Below are positions 55,455-64,000 of a DNA stretch of 64,000 nt, piece by piece (the stretch's first letter is position 1; every line of letters begins with the position of its first letter). The translations under genes were made by a program, and so were the position numbers. The notes below the pieces were generated by a model. The model was given only the letters and a program-made list of their open reading frames with translations, did no database searches and was not told the origin of the DNA. Source of the stretch: CAVXNP01 sp963763305 (lineage in GTDB: Bacteria; Pseudomonadota; Gammaproteobacteria; Xanthomonadales; Rhodanobacteraceae); contig CAVXNP010000001.1 of assembly GCA_963763305.1 (NCBI GenBank), positions 434,001-498,000 of the forward strand, given 5' to 3'.

Positions 55455-56989
55455 AGGATGCTCCGATGATGCCTGCCCTCCGGCCACGCCCGGCCCGGCC
55501 GCCTGCCGCCCGCCACGGGGTTGGCGCACTGGCGCTTGCCCTGGTGCTTGCCCTGGGTGGCTGCGTGTCGGCCCCGCCCAAGTCTGCGCCCCCTGCCCTG
55601 CGCGACGATGTGCCGCTGGCCGGCCTGCAGGCAGCCACCCGTGCTGGCTGGCCGGCCACCGACTGGTGGACACGTTACGGCGATCCGCAGCTGGATCGGC
55701 TGATCGACCAGGCGATGCAACAGGCGCCCGACCTGGCGCTGGCGCAGAGCCGTATCCGCAGCGCCGAGGCATCGGCCCGACTGGCCGCGGCGCAGCTGGG
55801 GCTGTCGGTCAACGGCAGCGCGCAGATCGCACGCCAGCGCATGAGCGAGCACGGACTGATCCCCAGCCGCTTCCTGGGGTTCACCTGGTACAACCAGGCC
55901 GACCTGGGCGTGCAGCTGCAATACGACTTCGATTGGTGGGGCAAGAAGCGCGCCGCCGTGGAGGCCGCGCTGGACCAGGCGCACGCCGCAGCCGCACAGC
56001 AAAGTGCCGCGGCACTGGCGATCCAGTACGCGGTAGCCGATACCTACTTCGGCTGGCAGGCCGACCAGGCGCGGCTGCAACTGGTCGACCGCATGCTGGA
56101 CGCTACCGCGCAACTGCTGCACATCGCCGAGCTGCGCGTGAAGCAGGGCGTGGATCTGCCCGACGAAGTGGACAAGGTCCGCGCGCAACAGGCCGCTCTG
56201 CGCCAGATGCGCGCCGCCGTGGACGGATCGGCGCAGATCCGGCAGGTCGCCCTGGCGTCGCTGCTGGGCGTGGCGCCGGCGCAGCTCCCGTCGCTGGACG
56301 CACGCGCCTTGCCGCAGACCCGCGGCGGCGTGCCCGAGAACGCACGGCTGGACCTGCTGGCACGGCGTGCCGACATCGCCGCCAGCCGCTGGCAGGTGGA
56401 AAGCGCGCTGCGCCAGACCGACGCGGCCCGCGCCGCGTTCTATCCGGACATCAGCATCACCGCCATGGCTGGCCTGTCGAGCATCGACCTGGGCAAGCTG
56501 CTCACCGCCGGCAGCCGCACCTTCTCGGTGGCACCGGCGCTGCACCTGCCGATCTTCAACGCCGGCTCGCTGAAGGCCAACTACGGACTGAGCCAGGCGC
56601 AATTGCAGGGAGCGGTGGCTCAATACAACAGCACCGTGATCGCCGCGGCACGCGAGGTTGCCACCCAGGCGCTGGGCGCCGAACAGCTCGCCGCCCGCCG
56701 CGCCGAACAGCAGGTCGAGCTGCGCGCCAACGAGCGCCTGCTGCAGAACGCCCGCGCACGCTTGCGCCAGGGCATCCGCGATGCACGCGAGAGCCTCGCC
56801 GCACAAGTGCAACTGCTGCAGCAGCGCGACGCGGCCGTGCAGTTGCATGCGCAGGCGCTGACCACGGACCTGGCGCTGATCAAGGCGCTTGGCGGCGGCT
56901 ACGGCCCGGAGCCGACGGCGGCCACTGCCACCGACATGACCCCTTCCCTTTCCGCCCACGCCGGAGACGCCACCCATGAGCGCCACTGA
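55451..56989 (+). CDS. RND/EmrAB-type efflux outer-membrane lipoprotein (NodT family)
   Basis: 512 residues. Signal with lipobox LALGGC (residue about 37), WPATDWWTRYGDPQLDRLID, then two OEP repeats with coiled coils (LGVQLQYDFDWWGKKRAAVE, NARLDLLARRADIAASRWQV, AAFYPDISITAMAGL, QGIRDARESLAAQVQLLQQ). TolC-like duct that completes the tripartite pump. Overlaps emrA by 14 bases. Confidence 0.93.
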   Translation: MKDAPMMPALRPRPARPPAARHGVGALALALVLALGGCVSAPPKSAPPALRDDVPLAGLQAATRAGWPATDWWTRYGDPQLDRLIDQAMQQAPDLALAQSRIRSAEASARLAAAQLGLSVNGSAQIARQRMSEHGLIPSRFLGFTWYNQADLGVQLQYDFDWWGKKRAAVEAALDQAHAAAAQQSAAALAIQYAVADTYFGWQADQARLQLVDRMLDATAQLLHIAELRVKQGVDLPDEVDKVRAQQAALRQMRAAVDGSAQIRQVALASLLGVAPAQLPSLDARALPQTRGGVPENARLDLLARRADIAASRWQVESALRQTDAARAAFYPDISITAMAGLSSIDLGKLLTAGSRTFSVAPALHLPIFNAGSLKANYGLSQAQLQGAVAQYNSTVIAAAREVATQALGAEQLAARRAEQQVELRANERLLQNARARLRQGIRDARESLAAQVQLLQQRDAAVQLHAQALTTDLALIKALGGGYGPEPTAATATDMTPSLSAHAGDATHERH

Positions 56990-58169
56990 GTCCGCCACGC
57001 CCGCCGACAACGACAGCGGCCTGGCCGCCAAGGATCCACCCAAGCGGCGCCGCGCGCTGCTGATCGTGGCAGCGGTCTTCATCCTGGGCGGACTGGCCTG
57101 GTACGCGCTGTGGCTGTTCGTGTTGTCCACCCGGGTCAAGACCGACGACGCCTATGTCGGTGGCAACCAGGTGGCGATCTCGGCCCAGGTGCCCGGCACG
57201 GTGGTGGCGATCCTGGCCGACGATACCCAGCGGGTGGAGGCCGGCCAGGTGCTGGTGCGGCTGGACACGACCGACGCGCAGGTGCGCCTGAGCCAGGCAC
57301 GCAGCGCGCTGGCCCAGGCGGTGCGCGGGGTGCGCCAGCAGACCAGCAGCGCCGGCAGCAGTGATGCCCAGGTGGCCGCGGCCCGGCTGGCCCTGAGCAA
57401 GGCGCAGGCCGACCTGAAGCGGCGCTTGCCGCTGGTGGCCGCGCATGCCGAGTCGCGCGAAACCATCCAGCACCTGCGCGACGCGGTGGACCAGGCCCGC
57501 TCCGCGCTGGCCGCGGCGCAGGCGCAGTCGCAGGCAGCACACGCCGCCATCGAGGGCACCGACGTGGCGCAGAACCCCGCGGTGCTGCAGGCCGAAGCCA
57601 ATTTTCGCGCCGCCTGGGTCGCCGCCCAGCGCAACGAGATCATCGCGCCGGTGTCCGGCTACGTGGCGCAGCGCAGCGTGCAACTGGGCAACAGCGTCGC
57701 ACCGGGCCAGCAGTTGATGACCGTGGTGCCGCTGCACGACCTGTGGATCGATGCCAACTTCAAGGAAAGCCAGCTGGGCAAGATCCGCATCGGCCAGCCG
57801 GCGACCATCCAGGCCGACGTCTACGACGCGGTCACCTACCACGGCAAGGTGGTCGGCCTGGGCGCCGGTACCGGCAGCGTGTTCTCCCTGCTGCCGGCGC
57901 AGAACGCCACCGGCAACTGGATCAAGGTGGTGCAGCGCGTGCCGGTGCGCATTTCGCTGCAGGACAACGAGCTGGCCAAGCATCCGCTGCGGGTGGGGTT
58001 GTCCGCAGAGGCGACCGTCGACGTCAGCCACGTTAGCGGTGCGGTGCTGGCACAGGCGCCGGTCGCCCAGCCGGTGGCACAGACCCACGTCTACGAGCGC
58101 ATGGTCAGCCAGGCCGACGCCGAGGCGGCGCGGATCATCCGCGCCAACCTGCCCCACGCGCCCAAGTGA
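56976..58169 (+). CDS. EmrA-like membrane fusion protein (HlyD family)
   Basis: 397 residues. Cytoplasmic tail, one membrane helix (ALLIVAAVFILGGLAWYALW), then biotinyl-lipoyl barrel (TDDAYVGGNQVAISAQVPGT, VEAGQVLVRLD), long coiled coil, RNEIIAPVSGYVAQRSVQLG and a beta-barrel end (LWIDANFKESQLGKIRIGQP). Periplasmic adaptor between the MFS pump and the outer-membrane duct. Confidence 0.94.
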   Translation: MSATESATPADNDSGLAAKDPPKRRRALLIVAAVFILGGLAWYALWLFVLSTRVKTDDAYVGGNQVAISAQVPGTVVAILADDTQRVEAGQVLVRLDTTDAQVRLSQARSALAQAVRGVRQQTSSAGSSDAQVAAARLALSKAQADLKRRLPLVAAHAESRETIQHLRDAVDQARSALAAAQAQSQAAHAAIEGTDVAQNPAVLQAEANFRAAWVAAQRNEIIAPVSGYVAQRSVQLGNSVAPGQQLMTVVPLHDLWIDANFKESQLGKIRIGQPATIQADVYDAVTYHGKVVGLGAGTGSVFSLLPAQNATGNWIKVVQRVPVRISLQDNELAKHPLRVGLSAEATVDVSHVSGAVLAQAPVAQPVAQTHVYERMVSQADAEAARIIRANLPHAPK

Positions 58170-58180
58170 CCTGATCGGCC

Positions 58181-59734
58181 ATGGCCTCCATCCCGACCGA
58201 GGCAGCTCCGATGAAGCCGCTGCACGGCAGCGCGCTGGTCCTGTTGACCATCGCGGTGGCCTTCAGCACCTTCATGGAGGTGCTGGACATGACCATCGTC
58301 AACGTGGCGGTGCCGCATATCGCCGGCAGCCTGGGGGTGAGCCCCAGCGAAGGGACCTGGACGATCAGCTCCTACGCCCTGGCCAGCGCCATCATGCAGC
58401 CGCTTACCGGCTGGCTGGCCCGGCGCTTCGGTGAAGTAAAGACCTTCGTCGTCTCGGTGCTGCTGTTCGTGGTGTTCTCGATGCTGTGCGGGCTGGCCAC
58501 CAGCATGCCGATGCTGGTCATCGCACGGCTGATGCAGGGCGCCGGCTCCGGTCCGATGGTGGCGTTGTCGCTGACCCTGCTGCTGTCGAGTTACCCGAGG
58601 GAGAAACAGGGCATCGCGCTGGCGCTGTGGGCGATGACCGTGGTGGTGGCGCCGATCTTCGGGCCGATCCTGGGCGGCTGGCTGACCGACAACTTCTCCT
58701 GGCCGTGGATCTTCTACATCAACCTGCCGGTGGGCCTGCTGGCCGGCATCATTACCTGGACCCTGCTGCGCAACCGGGAAACCAAAACCGTCAAGGCGCC
58801 GATCGACATGGTCGGCCTGGCCCTGCTGGTGATCGGCGTGGGTGCGCTGCAGTTCATGCTCGACAACGGCAACGACCACGACTGGTTCGCCTCGCCGATG
58901 ATCACCACGCTGGGGCTGACCGCACTGGTCTGCCTGACCTTCCTGGTGGTGTGGGAGCTGCACGCCAAGCACCCGGTGGTGGACCTGTCGCTGTTCCGGC
59001 AGCGCAACTTCACCGTCGGCGTGATCAGCCTGTCGCTGGGCATGTTCGCGTTCTTCGGCATCAACGTGGTGTTCCCGCTGTGGCTGCAGATCACGCTGGG
59101 CTACACCGCCACCTGGGCCGGCCTGGCCACCGCGCCGGTGGGCGTGCTGGCGTTCCTGATGGCGCCGATCCTGGGGCGCAACATGCACCGGCTGGATTTG
59201 CGCGCGGTAGTCACCTTCGCCTTCATCGTGTTCGCCGGCACCTCTTACTGGTTCTCCACCTTCAACAGCTCGGCCTCGTTCTCCACGCTGGTGCTGCCGC
59301 GCTTCGTCATGGGACTGGCGATCCCGTGCTTCTTCATTCCGCTGAACCAGGTCTACCTGTCCGGGCTGCCGGCGTCGGAAGTGGCCAGCGCCTCGGGCCT
59401 GTCCAACTTCTTCCGCACGCTGGGTTCGAGCGTGTCGACGGCCATCACGGTGACGCTGTGGCAGCACCGCGGTGAGTACCACCACGCCACCCTGACCGAA
59501 AGCATCACGCCGGCGCATCCGGCCACGACCGAAGTCCTGCAGCAATTGACCCACAGCGGACTCTCCGCCACCCAGAGCCTGGGCCTGGTCGACCGCCTGC
59601 TCAGCCGCGAGGCGCTGACCCTGGCGGTGAACGACGTGTTCCTGGGCTGCGCCATCCTGTTCGTGCTGCTGATCCCGGTGTTGTGGTTCGCGCGCCCGCC
59701 GTTCGGCAGCGCCGGCGGTGCGGTGGGCCATTGA
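58181..59734 (+). CDS. EmrB-like DHA2-family drug:proton antiporter
   Basis: 517 residues, 14 membrane helices. MFS motifs: LDMTIVNVAVPHIAGSLG, TGWLARRFGEVKTFV (motif A), MQGAGSGPMVALSLTLLLSS, GPILGGWLTDNFSWPWIFYI (motif C of drug exporters), FYINLPVG. Inner-membrane pump of the marR-omf-emrA-emrB operon, 11 bases after emrA. Confidence 0.95.
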   Translation: MASIPTEAAPMKPLHGSALVLLTIAVAFSTFMEVLDMTIVNVAVPHIAGSLGVSPSEGTWTISSYALASAIMQPLTGWLARRFGEVKTFVVSVLLFVVFSMLCGLATSMPMLVIARLMQGAGSGPMVALSLTLLLSSYPREKQGIALALWAMTVVVAPIFGPILGGWLTDNFSWPWIFYINLPVGLLAGIITWTLLRNRETKTVKAPIDMVGLALLVIGVGALQFMLDNGNDHDWFASPMITTLGLTALVCLTFLVVWELHAKHPVVDLSLFRQRNFTVGVISLSLGMFAFFGINVVFPLWLQITLGYTATWAGLATAPVGVLAFLMAPILGRNMHRLDLRAVVTFAFIVFAGTSYWFSTFNSSASFSTLVLPRFVMGLAIPCFFIPLNQVYLSGLPASEVASASGLSNFFRTLGSSVSTAITVTLWQHRGEYHHATLTESITPAHPATTEVLQQLTHSGLSATQSLGLVDRLLSREALTLAVNDVFLGCAILFVLLIPVLWFARPPFGSAGGAVGH

Positions 59735-59751
59735 CGCAATGCAAGGCGATG

Positions 59752-59783
59752 CCGAATGCTGCACCCGCAAGTGCAGCATTCGG
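59752..59783. terminator. hairpin after the efflux operon
   Basis: CCGAATGCTGCAC-ccgcaa-GTGCAGCATTCGG, a perfect 13-base stem 17 bases after the emrB stop. It lacks a U-tract, so it may act as a 3'-end stabiliser or rho-assisted terminator. Confidence 0.5.
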
Positions 59784-59832
59784 GCGGGCCCGGTCGCTGG
59801 TGCAGCGCAATACCTTCTGCTAGCTTTGCCGC

Positions 59833-60324
59833 ATGGCACAAACCACGCGCATCATCAAGAAGTATCCGAACCGTCGGCTCTATGACACGGAGATCTCCAG
59901 CTACATCACGCTGGAAGAGGTCCGCCAACTGGTGCTGGACAACGAGCCGTTCCAGGTCCGCGATGCCAAGAGCGGCGAAGACCTGACCCGTTCGGTGCTG
60001 CTGCAGATCATCTCCGAGCATGAGGAAAAGGGGCAGCCGATGCTGTCGCCGCAACTGCTCAGTCAGATCATCCGCTTCTATGGTGACTCGCTGCAGGGTT
60101 TCATGGGCCCGTATCTGGAACGCAGCCTGCAGGTGTTCCTGGACCAGCAGCAGCAATTCCGCACCCAGCTCAACAGCCTGATGGGGCAGACCCCCTGGTC
60201 GATGCTCAACGAGCTGACCGAGCGCAACATGGATGCCTGGAAATCGATCCAGCGCGGCTTGCTCGACACCGCCGCCCAGTCCGTGCCGCCGGGCAACAGC
60301 GGTACCGGCCGCACCAAGAAGTAG
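59833..60324 (+). CDS. phaR: polyhydroxyalkanoate synthesis repressor PhaR
   Basis: 163 residues. N-terminal DNA-binding block RIIKKYPNRRLYDTEISSYI and the PHB_acc domains (ITLEEVRQLVLDNEPFQVRD, LLSQIIRFYGDSLQGFMGPY). PhaR senses polymer granules and represses phasin and PHA genes. It precedes phbB by about 100 bases. Confidence 0.93.
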   Translation: MAQTTRIIKKYPNRRLYDTEISSYITLEEVRQLVLDNEPFQVRDAKSGEDLTRSVLLQIISEHEEKGQPMLSPQLLSQIIRFYGDSLQGFMGPYLERSLQVFLDQQQQFRTQLNSLMGQTPWSMLNELTERNMDAWKSIQRGLLDTAAQSVPPGNSGTGRTKK

Positions 60325-60426
60325 CCCGCCCGGCGGAACCGCCCGGGCCGCCCGCCGACCACGCGTCGGCCTGCACGACATGGCCTTGCGCCGGCTCTCC
60401 GGCGCCGTCAACGCAAAGGATTCCGC

Positions 60427-61185
60427 ATGAATCACCTTTCTCCGAGCCGCGTTGCGGTGGTTACCGGTGGCCTGGGTGCCCTGGGCACCGGAATCTGCCG
60501 CCACCTGGCCGCCGACGGCCGCCGCGTGGTGGTGCTGGACCTGCCGCCGTCGGCCGAGCGCCTGCAGGCGTTCCGCCAGGCGACCGAAGGTCCGTGGCCG
60601 GCCGTGGTGGTCGAGCACGGCGACGTCAGCGATTTCGACAGCTGCCGCGAGGCGATCGCACGCATCGAGGAGGCGATCGGCGCGGTCGACGTGTTGGTCA
60701 ACGCCGCCGGCATCACCCGCGACGCCAGCCTGCGCAAGATGTCGCCGCAGCAATGGCACGAGCTGATGCGGGTCAACCTGGACGGCGTGTTCAACATGTG
60801 CCGCAACGTGGTCGACGGAATGACCGCGCGCGGATTCGGCCGCATCGTCAACCTCAGCTCGGTGAACGGCCAGACCGGCCAGTTCGGCCAGACCAACTAC
60901 AGCGCGGCCAAGGCCGGCGTGCACGGCTTCAGCATGGCGCTGGCGCGGGAGACCGCGCGCAAGGGTGTGACCGTCAACACCGTCTCGCCCGGCTACTGCG
61001 ACACGCCGATGGTGGCGGCCGTGCCCGAGCCGGTGCGCCAGCGCATCATCGAGGACATTCCAGTCGGCCGACTGGCCTCCCCCGCGGACATCGCCCGTGC
61101 CGTGAGTTTCCTCACCGCCGACGACGCCGGGTACATCACCGGCGCCAACCTGCCGGTGAACGGCGGCTACTTCATGAGCTTCTGA
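60427..61185 (+). CDS. phbB: acetoacetyl-CoA reductase
   Basis: 252-residue short-chain dehydrogenase. NADPH-binding VVTGGLGALGTGICRHLA, NAAGIT, catalytic Ser in NLSSVNGQTGQFGQ and the Y-x-x-x-K in TNYSAAKAG; GRLASPADIARAVSFL and ITGANLPVNGGYFMSF end is typical of PhbB. Makes (R)-3-hydroxybutyryl-CoA for PHA. Neighbour of phaR supports the assignment. Confidence 0.93.
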   Translation: MNHLSPSRVAVVTGGLGALGTGICRHLAADGRRVVVLDLPPSAERLQAFRQATEGPWPAVVVEHGDVSDFDSCREAIARIEEAIGAVDVLVNAAGITRDASLRKMSPQQWHELMRVNLDGVFNMCRNVVDGMTARGFGRIVNLSSVNGQTGQFGQTNYSAAKAGVHGFSMALARETARKGVTVNTVSPGYCDTPMVAAVPEPVRQRIIEDIPVGRLASPADIARAVSFLTADDAGYITGANLPVNGGYFMSF

Positions 61186-61269
61186 AAGCGCCCGAACGCC
61201 GCTCGGGGGGATTGCGGCGGACGCCCCGCTTGCGGAACAGTGGACGGATCGACACCCGGGGATCGCAAC

Positions 61270-62670
61270 ATGTCATCACCCACCATCACCCTGATCGGCG
61301 GCGGCCTTGTCGGCGCACTGCTGGCCCAGCAGCTGGCCACTCGCGGCTTTGCCGTGGACCTGTTCGAGAAGCGTCCGGACCCACGCCAGGCCGGGTTTGC
61401 CGGTGGGCGGTCGATCAACCTGGCGCTGGCCGAACGCGGCCTGCAGGCGTTGCGCCGTGCCGGCCTGGCCGAGGACGTACTGCAACAGGCGGTGATGATG
61501 CGCGGGCGCATGGTGCATACCCGCGACGGCCGCTCCGACCTGCAACGCTACGGCGTGGACGACAGCGAGGTGATCTGGTCGGTTTCCCGTGGCGGTCTCA
61601 ACGTGCTGCTGCTGGATGCGGCCGAGGCGGCCGGCGTGCGGCTGCATTTCGGCCAGTCGCTGGTGTCGGCCGATTTCGAGCGCCAGCAGATCCGCCTGAT
61701 CGACGCCCATGGCACCGAGTTGACCCACCAGGCGCCGGTGCTGATCGGCGCCGACGGCGCCGGCTCGGCGCTGCGCGCGGCGATGCACGCCCACACGCCG
61801 CTGGGGGAGCGGACCGAGTGGCTTGGCCACAGCTACAAGGAACTGGAGATCCCGCCCGCCCACGAGCTGGCCGCAACGCTGCTGCGCGACAGCGGCGGGC
61901 ATGACCAGTTCGCGCTGGAGCCGCACGCCCTGCACATCTGGCCCCGCGGCGGCTACATGTGCATTGCCCTGCCCAACAACGAGGGCAGCTTCACGGTGAC
62001 CTTGTTCCTGCCTACCGAGGGGGGACATCCGAGCTTTGCCACGCTGCCCGACGCCAGCGCGGCCGAACGCCTGTTCGCCGAGGAATTCGCCGACCTGCTG
62101 CCACTGCTGCCGCAGTTCGCCCAGGACTACGACCAGCACCCGGTGGGCGGCCTTGCCACGCTGTACCTGGACCAGTGGCACCTGGACGGGCGCGCGCTGC
62201 TGATCGGCGATGCAGCCCACGCCATCGTGCCGTTCCACGGCCAGGGCATGAACTGCGGCTTCGAGGACACCGTGGTGCTGGCCGCGCTGCTGGCCGAGTG
62301 CGGCGACGACACCGCCGATGCCTTCGCCGAGTTCCAGCGCGTGCGCAAGCCCGATGCCGATGCCATCGCACTGATGGCGCTGGAAAACTATGTGGAGATG
62401 CGCGACTCGGTCGCCGATCCGCACTATCTGGCCAAGCGTGAACTGGGCGCGCAACTGGCGCGGCTGGCGCCGCATCATTTCATGGCGCGCTACCGGATGG
62501 TCAGCTTCACCCACCTGCCCTACGCCTACGCGCTGGAGCGCGGCCGCGCACAGGACACGCTGCTGGAGCAATTGATGCAGGCGGCGCAGGGCGCGCCGGT
62601 GGATCTGGAGGCGGCCGCCACGACACTGCGTGCCACCCTGCCGCCGCTGCCGCCGCTGCGTCATGGATGA
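61270..62670 (+). CDS. kmo: kynurenine 3-monooxygenase
   Basis: 466 residues from 61270 (MSSPTITLIGGGLVGALLAQ). FAD dinucleotide fold GGGLVGALLAQQLATRG, SINLALAERGLQALR, and GDAAHAIVPFHGQGMN. C-terminal membrane-associated end (FMARYRMVSFTHLPYAYALE) is that of KMO. Hydroxylates kynurenine with NADPH and O2. Its product is converted by kynureninase (not in window) to the substrate of the dioxygenase at 17.7 kb. Confidence 0.95.
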   Translation: MSSPTITLIGGGLVGALLAQQLATRGFAVDLFEKRPDPRQAGFAGGRSINLALAERGLQALRRAGLAEDVLQQAVMMRGRMVHTRDGRSDLQRYGVDDSEVIWSVSRGGLNVLLLDAAEAAGVRLHFGQSLVSADFERQQIRLIDAHGTELTHQAPVLIGADGAGSALRAAMHAHTPLGERTEWLGHSYKELEIPPAHELAATLLRDSGGHDQFALEPHALHIWPRGGYMCIALPNNEGSFTVTLFLPTEGGHPSFATLPDASAAERLFAEEFADLLPLLPQFAQDYDQHPVGGLATLYLDQWHLDGRALLIGDAAHAIVPFHGQGMNCGFEDTVVLAALLAECGDDTADAFAEFQRVRKPDADAIALMALENYVEMRDSVADPHYLAKRELGAQLARLAPHHFMARYRMVSFTHLPYAYALERGRAQDTLLEQLMQAAQGAPVDLEAAATTLRATLPPLPPLRHG

Positions 62671-63072
62671 GGGCCTGCTCGACGCGTATCGCCGCAGCGC
62701 CTACCGTGTGCGCCTGCCGCGCGGCGGCGCAGCCGTGATCCGGGTCGATCAGCCACTGCCGGCGCCCCTGCACGCCTGGGCCGGCGAGCGCGAGTGGGGC
62801 TTTCTTACCGCCTGGAACCCGCGCTCCGATCCGCGACCACCACCGGCCAACCGCGCCGCGCAACGGCGGCTGTATGCCGAGCTCCAAGCCGACCCCGCCC
62901 TGGATATACATATGGCAGTGGGCGTGGGCACCGACGGCTGGCGCGAACCCAGCTTCTGGATCGTCGGCATCGATGCGCGCAGCGCCTGCGCCAGCTCGGC
63001 GCCCGCTACCACCAACTGGGCTGGCTGCACGGTCGTGGCCGGGGTCCGGCGCGGCTGTGCCTGCGCGACTGA
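62663..63072 (+). CDS. DUF3293 protein, frame interrupted once
   Basis: Start 62663 overlaps the kmo end by 8 bases. MDEGLLDAYRRSAYRVRLPR, WGFLTAWNPRSDPRPPPANR, EPSFWIVGIDA are DUF3293 blocks. Near 62972-62979 (GATGCGCGCAGC) a two-base duplication of CG (or one missing base) shifts the frame; the other frame reads QRLRQLGARYHQLGWLHGRG and stops at 63072. Corrected length 135 residues, about normal. Function unknown. Confidence 0.8.
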
Positions 63073-63133
63073 ACCGGCCGGCGGCGTTGCGCCGCATGGA
63101 CAACCCGGGCCGGCATTGCGGACAATCGCCCGG

Positions 63134-63769
63134 ATGACTGCCCTTTCCGCCGCTGTCCCGCTGCTCCAGGCGCGGGCCCTGTCCTTTTTCCGCGCGGACG
63201 AGCCGGTGTTCGGCCCGCTCGACTTTGCGCTGGGCCGCGGCGAGCTGGCGCTGGTCGAGGGCGACAATGGCAGCGGCAAGACCACGCTGTTGCGGCAGCT
63301 GGCCGGCCTGCTGCATGTCGAGCAGGGTGAATTGCACTGGTGCGGCGCTCCCTGGCAGCGCGACGCCTGTGCTGGCGAGGTGGTGCTGCTTGGCCATCAG
63401 CTGGGCTTGAAGCTGGACCTGAGCGCACGCGAAAACCTGCGCGTGGCGGTGGGCCTGCATGGCCAGCGCGACGGCGTGGATACCGACGCGGTGCTGGCCC
63501 AGGTCGGCCTGAACGGGTACGAGGACGAACCGGTGCGCCGCCTCTCCGCCGGCCAGAAGAAGCGTGTGGCGCTGGCCCGGCTGATTTTGCTGCCGGCGAC
63601 GTTGTGGCTGCTGGACGAACCCTACGCCAACCTGGACCGTACCGGCATTGCGCTGGTCAACCGCTTGCTGGAACAGCACCTGGCGCGTGGCGGTGCCGCG
63701 CTGGTGACCAGCCACGGTGCGGTGGCCTTCCATGGCGGCGAACCCCGCAGGATCCGGATGCATGGATAA
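63134..63769 (+). CDS. ccmA: heme exporter ATP-binding protein CcmA
   Basis: 211 residues. Walker A GDNGSGKTTLLR, signature RRLSAGQKKRVALARL, Walker B LWLLDEPYANLD, and VTSHGAV. Cytochrome c maturation ABC ATPase; the Q-loop VVLLGHQLGLKLDL follows the CcmA pattern. First gene of the ccm cluster; ccmB follows after about 100 bases. Confidence 0.92.
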   Translation: MTALSAAVPLLQARALSFFRADEPVFGPLDFALGRGELALVEGDNGSGKTTLLRQLAGLLHVEQGELHWCGAPWQRDACAGEVVLLGHQLGLKLDLSARENLRVAVGLHGQRDGVDTDAVLAQVGLNGYEDEPVRRLSAGQKKRVALARLILLPATLWLLDEPYANLDRTGIALVNRLLEQHLARGGAALVTSHGAVAFHGGEPRRIRMHG

Positions 63770-63868
63770 GCTCCTTGCAGGCACGACCAGCCGCGGCAGG
63801 CCGGAGGCAGCGGGCGACCATGCCTGCGCGGGCAAACCGGCGACAAGGCGGACCTGCCGGAGGACGGC

Positions 63869-64000
63869 GTGAACCGGGCTCCACTGGGCCGTGCCTGCGC
63901 CGCCATGCTGCGGCGCGACCTGACCCTGGCCTGGCGCCGCCGCGGCGACATCGCCATGCCGGTGCTGTACGCGCTGATCGTGACCACGCTTTTTCCGTTC
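63869..64000 (+). CDS. ccmB: heme exporter permease CcmB, truncated by window end
   Basis: Begins with GTG at 63869 (or ATG at 63905). MLRRDLTLAWRRRGDIAMPV then LYALIVTTLFPF matches the CcmB N-terminus with its first membrane helix. 44 residues visible; the rest lies beyond the window. With CcmA it forms the ABC part of the System I cytochrome c maturation complex. Confidence 0.85.
   Translation, partial: MNRAPLGRACAAMLRRDLTLAWRRRGDIAMPVLYALIVTTLFPF

Overview
The window is a GC-rich chromosomal segment of a gammaproteobacterium, most likely order Xanthomonadales (Lysobacterales), family Rhodanobacteraceae or a close relative. The clues are gene order (pyrG-kdsA-eno-ftsB-isp; comEC-exbB-exbD-msbA-lpxK; a TrpR-like regulator followed by hisGDCBHAFIE), the lineage-style HisB phosphatase domain without zinc cysteines, and many GTAG-headed palindromes of the REP type known from Stenotrophomonas. 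No tRNA, rRNA, CRISPR array or prophage was seen.

Layout. 0-10 kb: surE, an Smr-domain gene, truD, mgtE, a fused ispD-ispF, ftsB, eno, kdsA and pyrG, nearly all on the minus strand. 10-17 kb: an aminopeptidase P, parE, and a sigma factor / anti-sigma factor / fasciclin-domain module. 17-22 kb: a DUF559 nuclease gene abutting a repeat array, a 3-hydroxyanthranilate dioxygenase, a NUDIX hydrolase and two tandem amino-acid permeases. 22-26.5 kb: a high-potential iron-sulfur protein and the methionine-salvage genes mtnB-mtnD-mtnC, followed by a legumain-like protease. 26.4-29.1 kb: two VOC proteins, a MAPEG protein and a less GC-rich accessory patch holding an orphan membrane ORF and an IS110 transposase fragment. 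29.1-36.8 kb: the complete his operon with its putative regulator and a trp-operator-like site. 37.4-43.7 kb: lipid A export and competence genes. 44.4-47.2 kb: lolD, lolC, cptA and sdhE. 47.2-50.9 kb: succinate dehydrogenase. 51-54.9 kb: ygfZ, a cell-wall hydrolase, two glycine-zipper lipoproteins and a TatD nuclease. 54.9-59.7 kb: a MarR-controlled tripartite efflux operon. 59.8-64 kb: phaR, phbB, kynurenine monooxygenase, a DUF3293 gene and the start of a ccm (cytochrome c maturation) operon.

Two features dominate at larger scale. First, several intergenic spaces are filled with tandem arrays of palindromes: GTAG-headed REPs, whose TAG doubles as the stop codon of kdsA and lolD, and two families of G-rich hairpin repeats able to form G-quadruplexes. 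Second, reading frames of conserved housekeeping genes (surE, eno, pepP, an APC permease, hisF, hisA, hisH, hisB, hisC, lolC and a DUF3293 gene) are interrupted by small indels, mostly single extra bases, strongly clustered at 0-0.8 kb and 30-33 kb. Removing the extra bases from the non-surE genes gives proteins of normal family length, so I read these as consensus errors, not gene decay. They are annotated as genes with the break points listed.

Functional themes: lipopolysaccharide and lipoprotein export (kdsA, lpxK, msbA, lolCD), histidine synthesis, isoprenoid synthesis, TCA cycle/respiration (sdh with its assembly factors), methionine salvage, kynurenine catabolism (split between 17.7 and 61.3 kb), drug efflux and polyhydroxyalkanoate metabolism.
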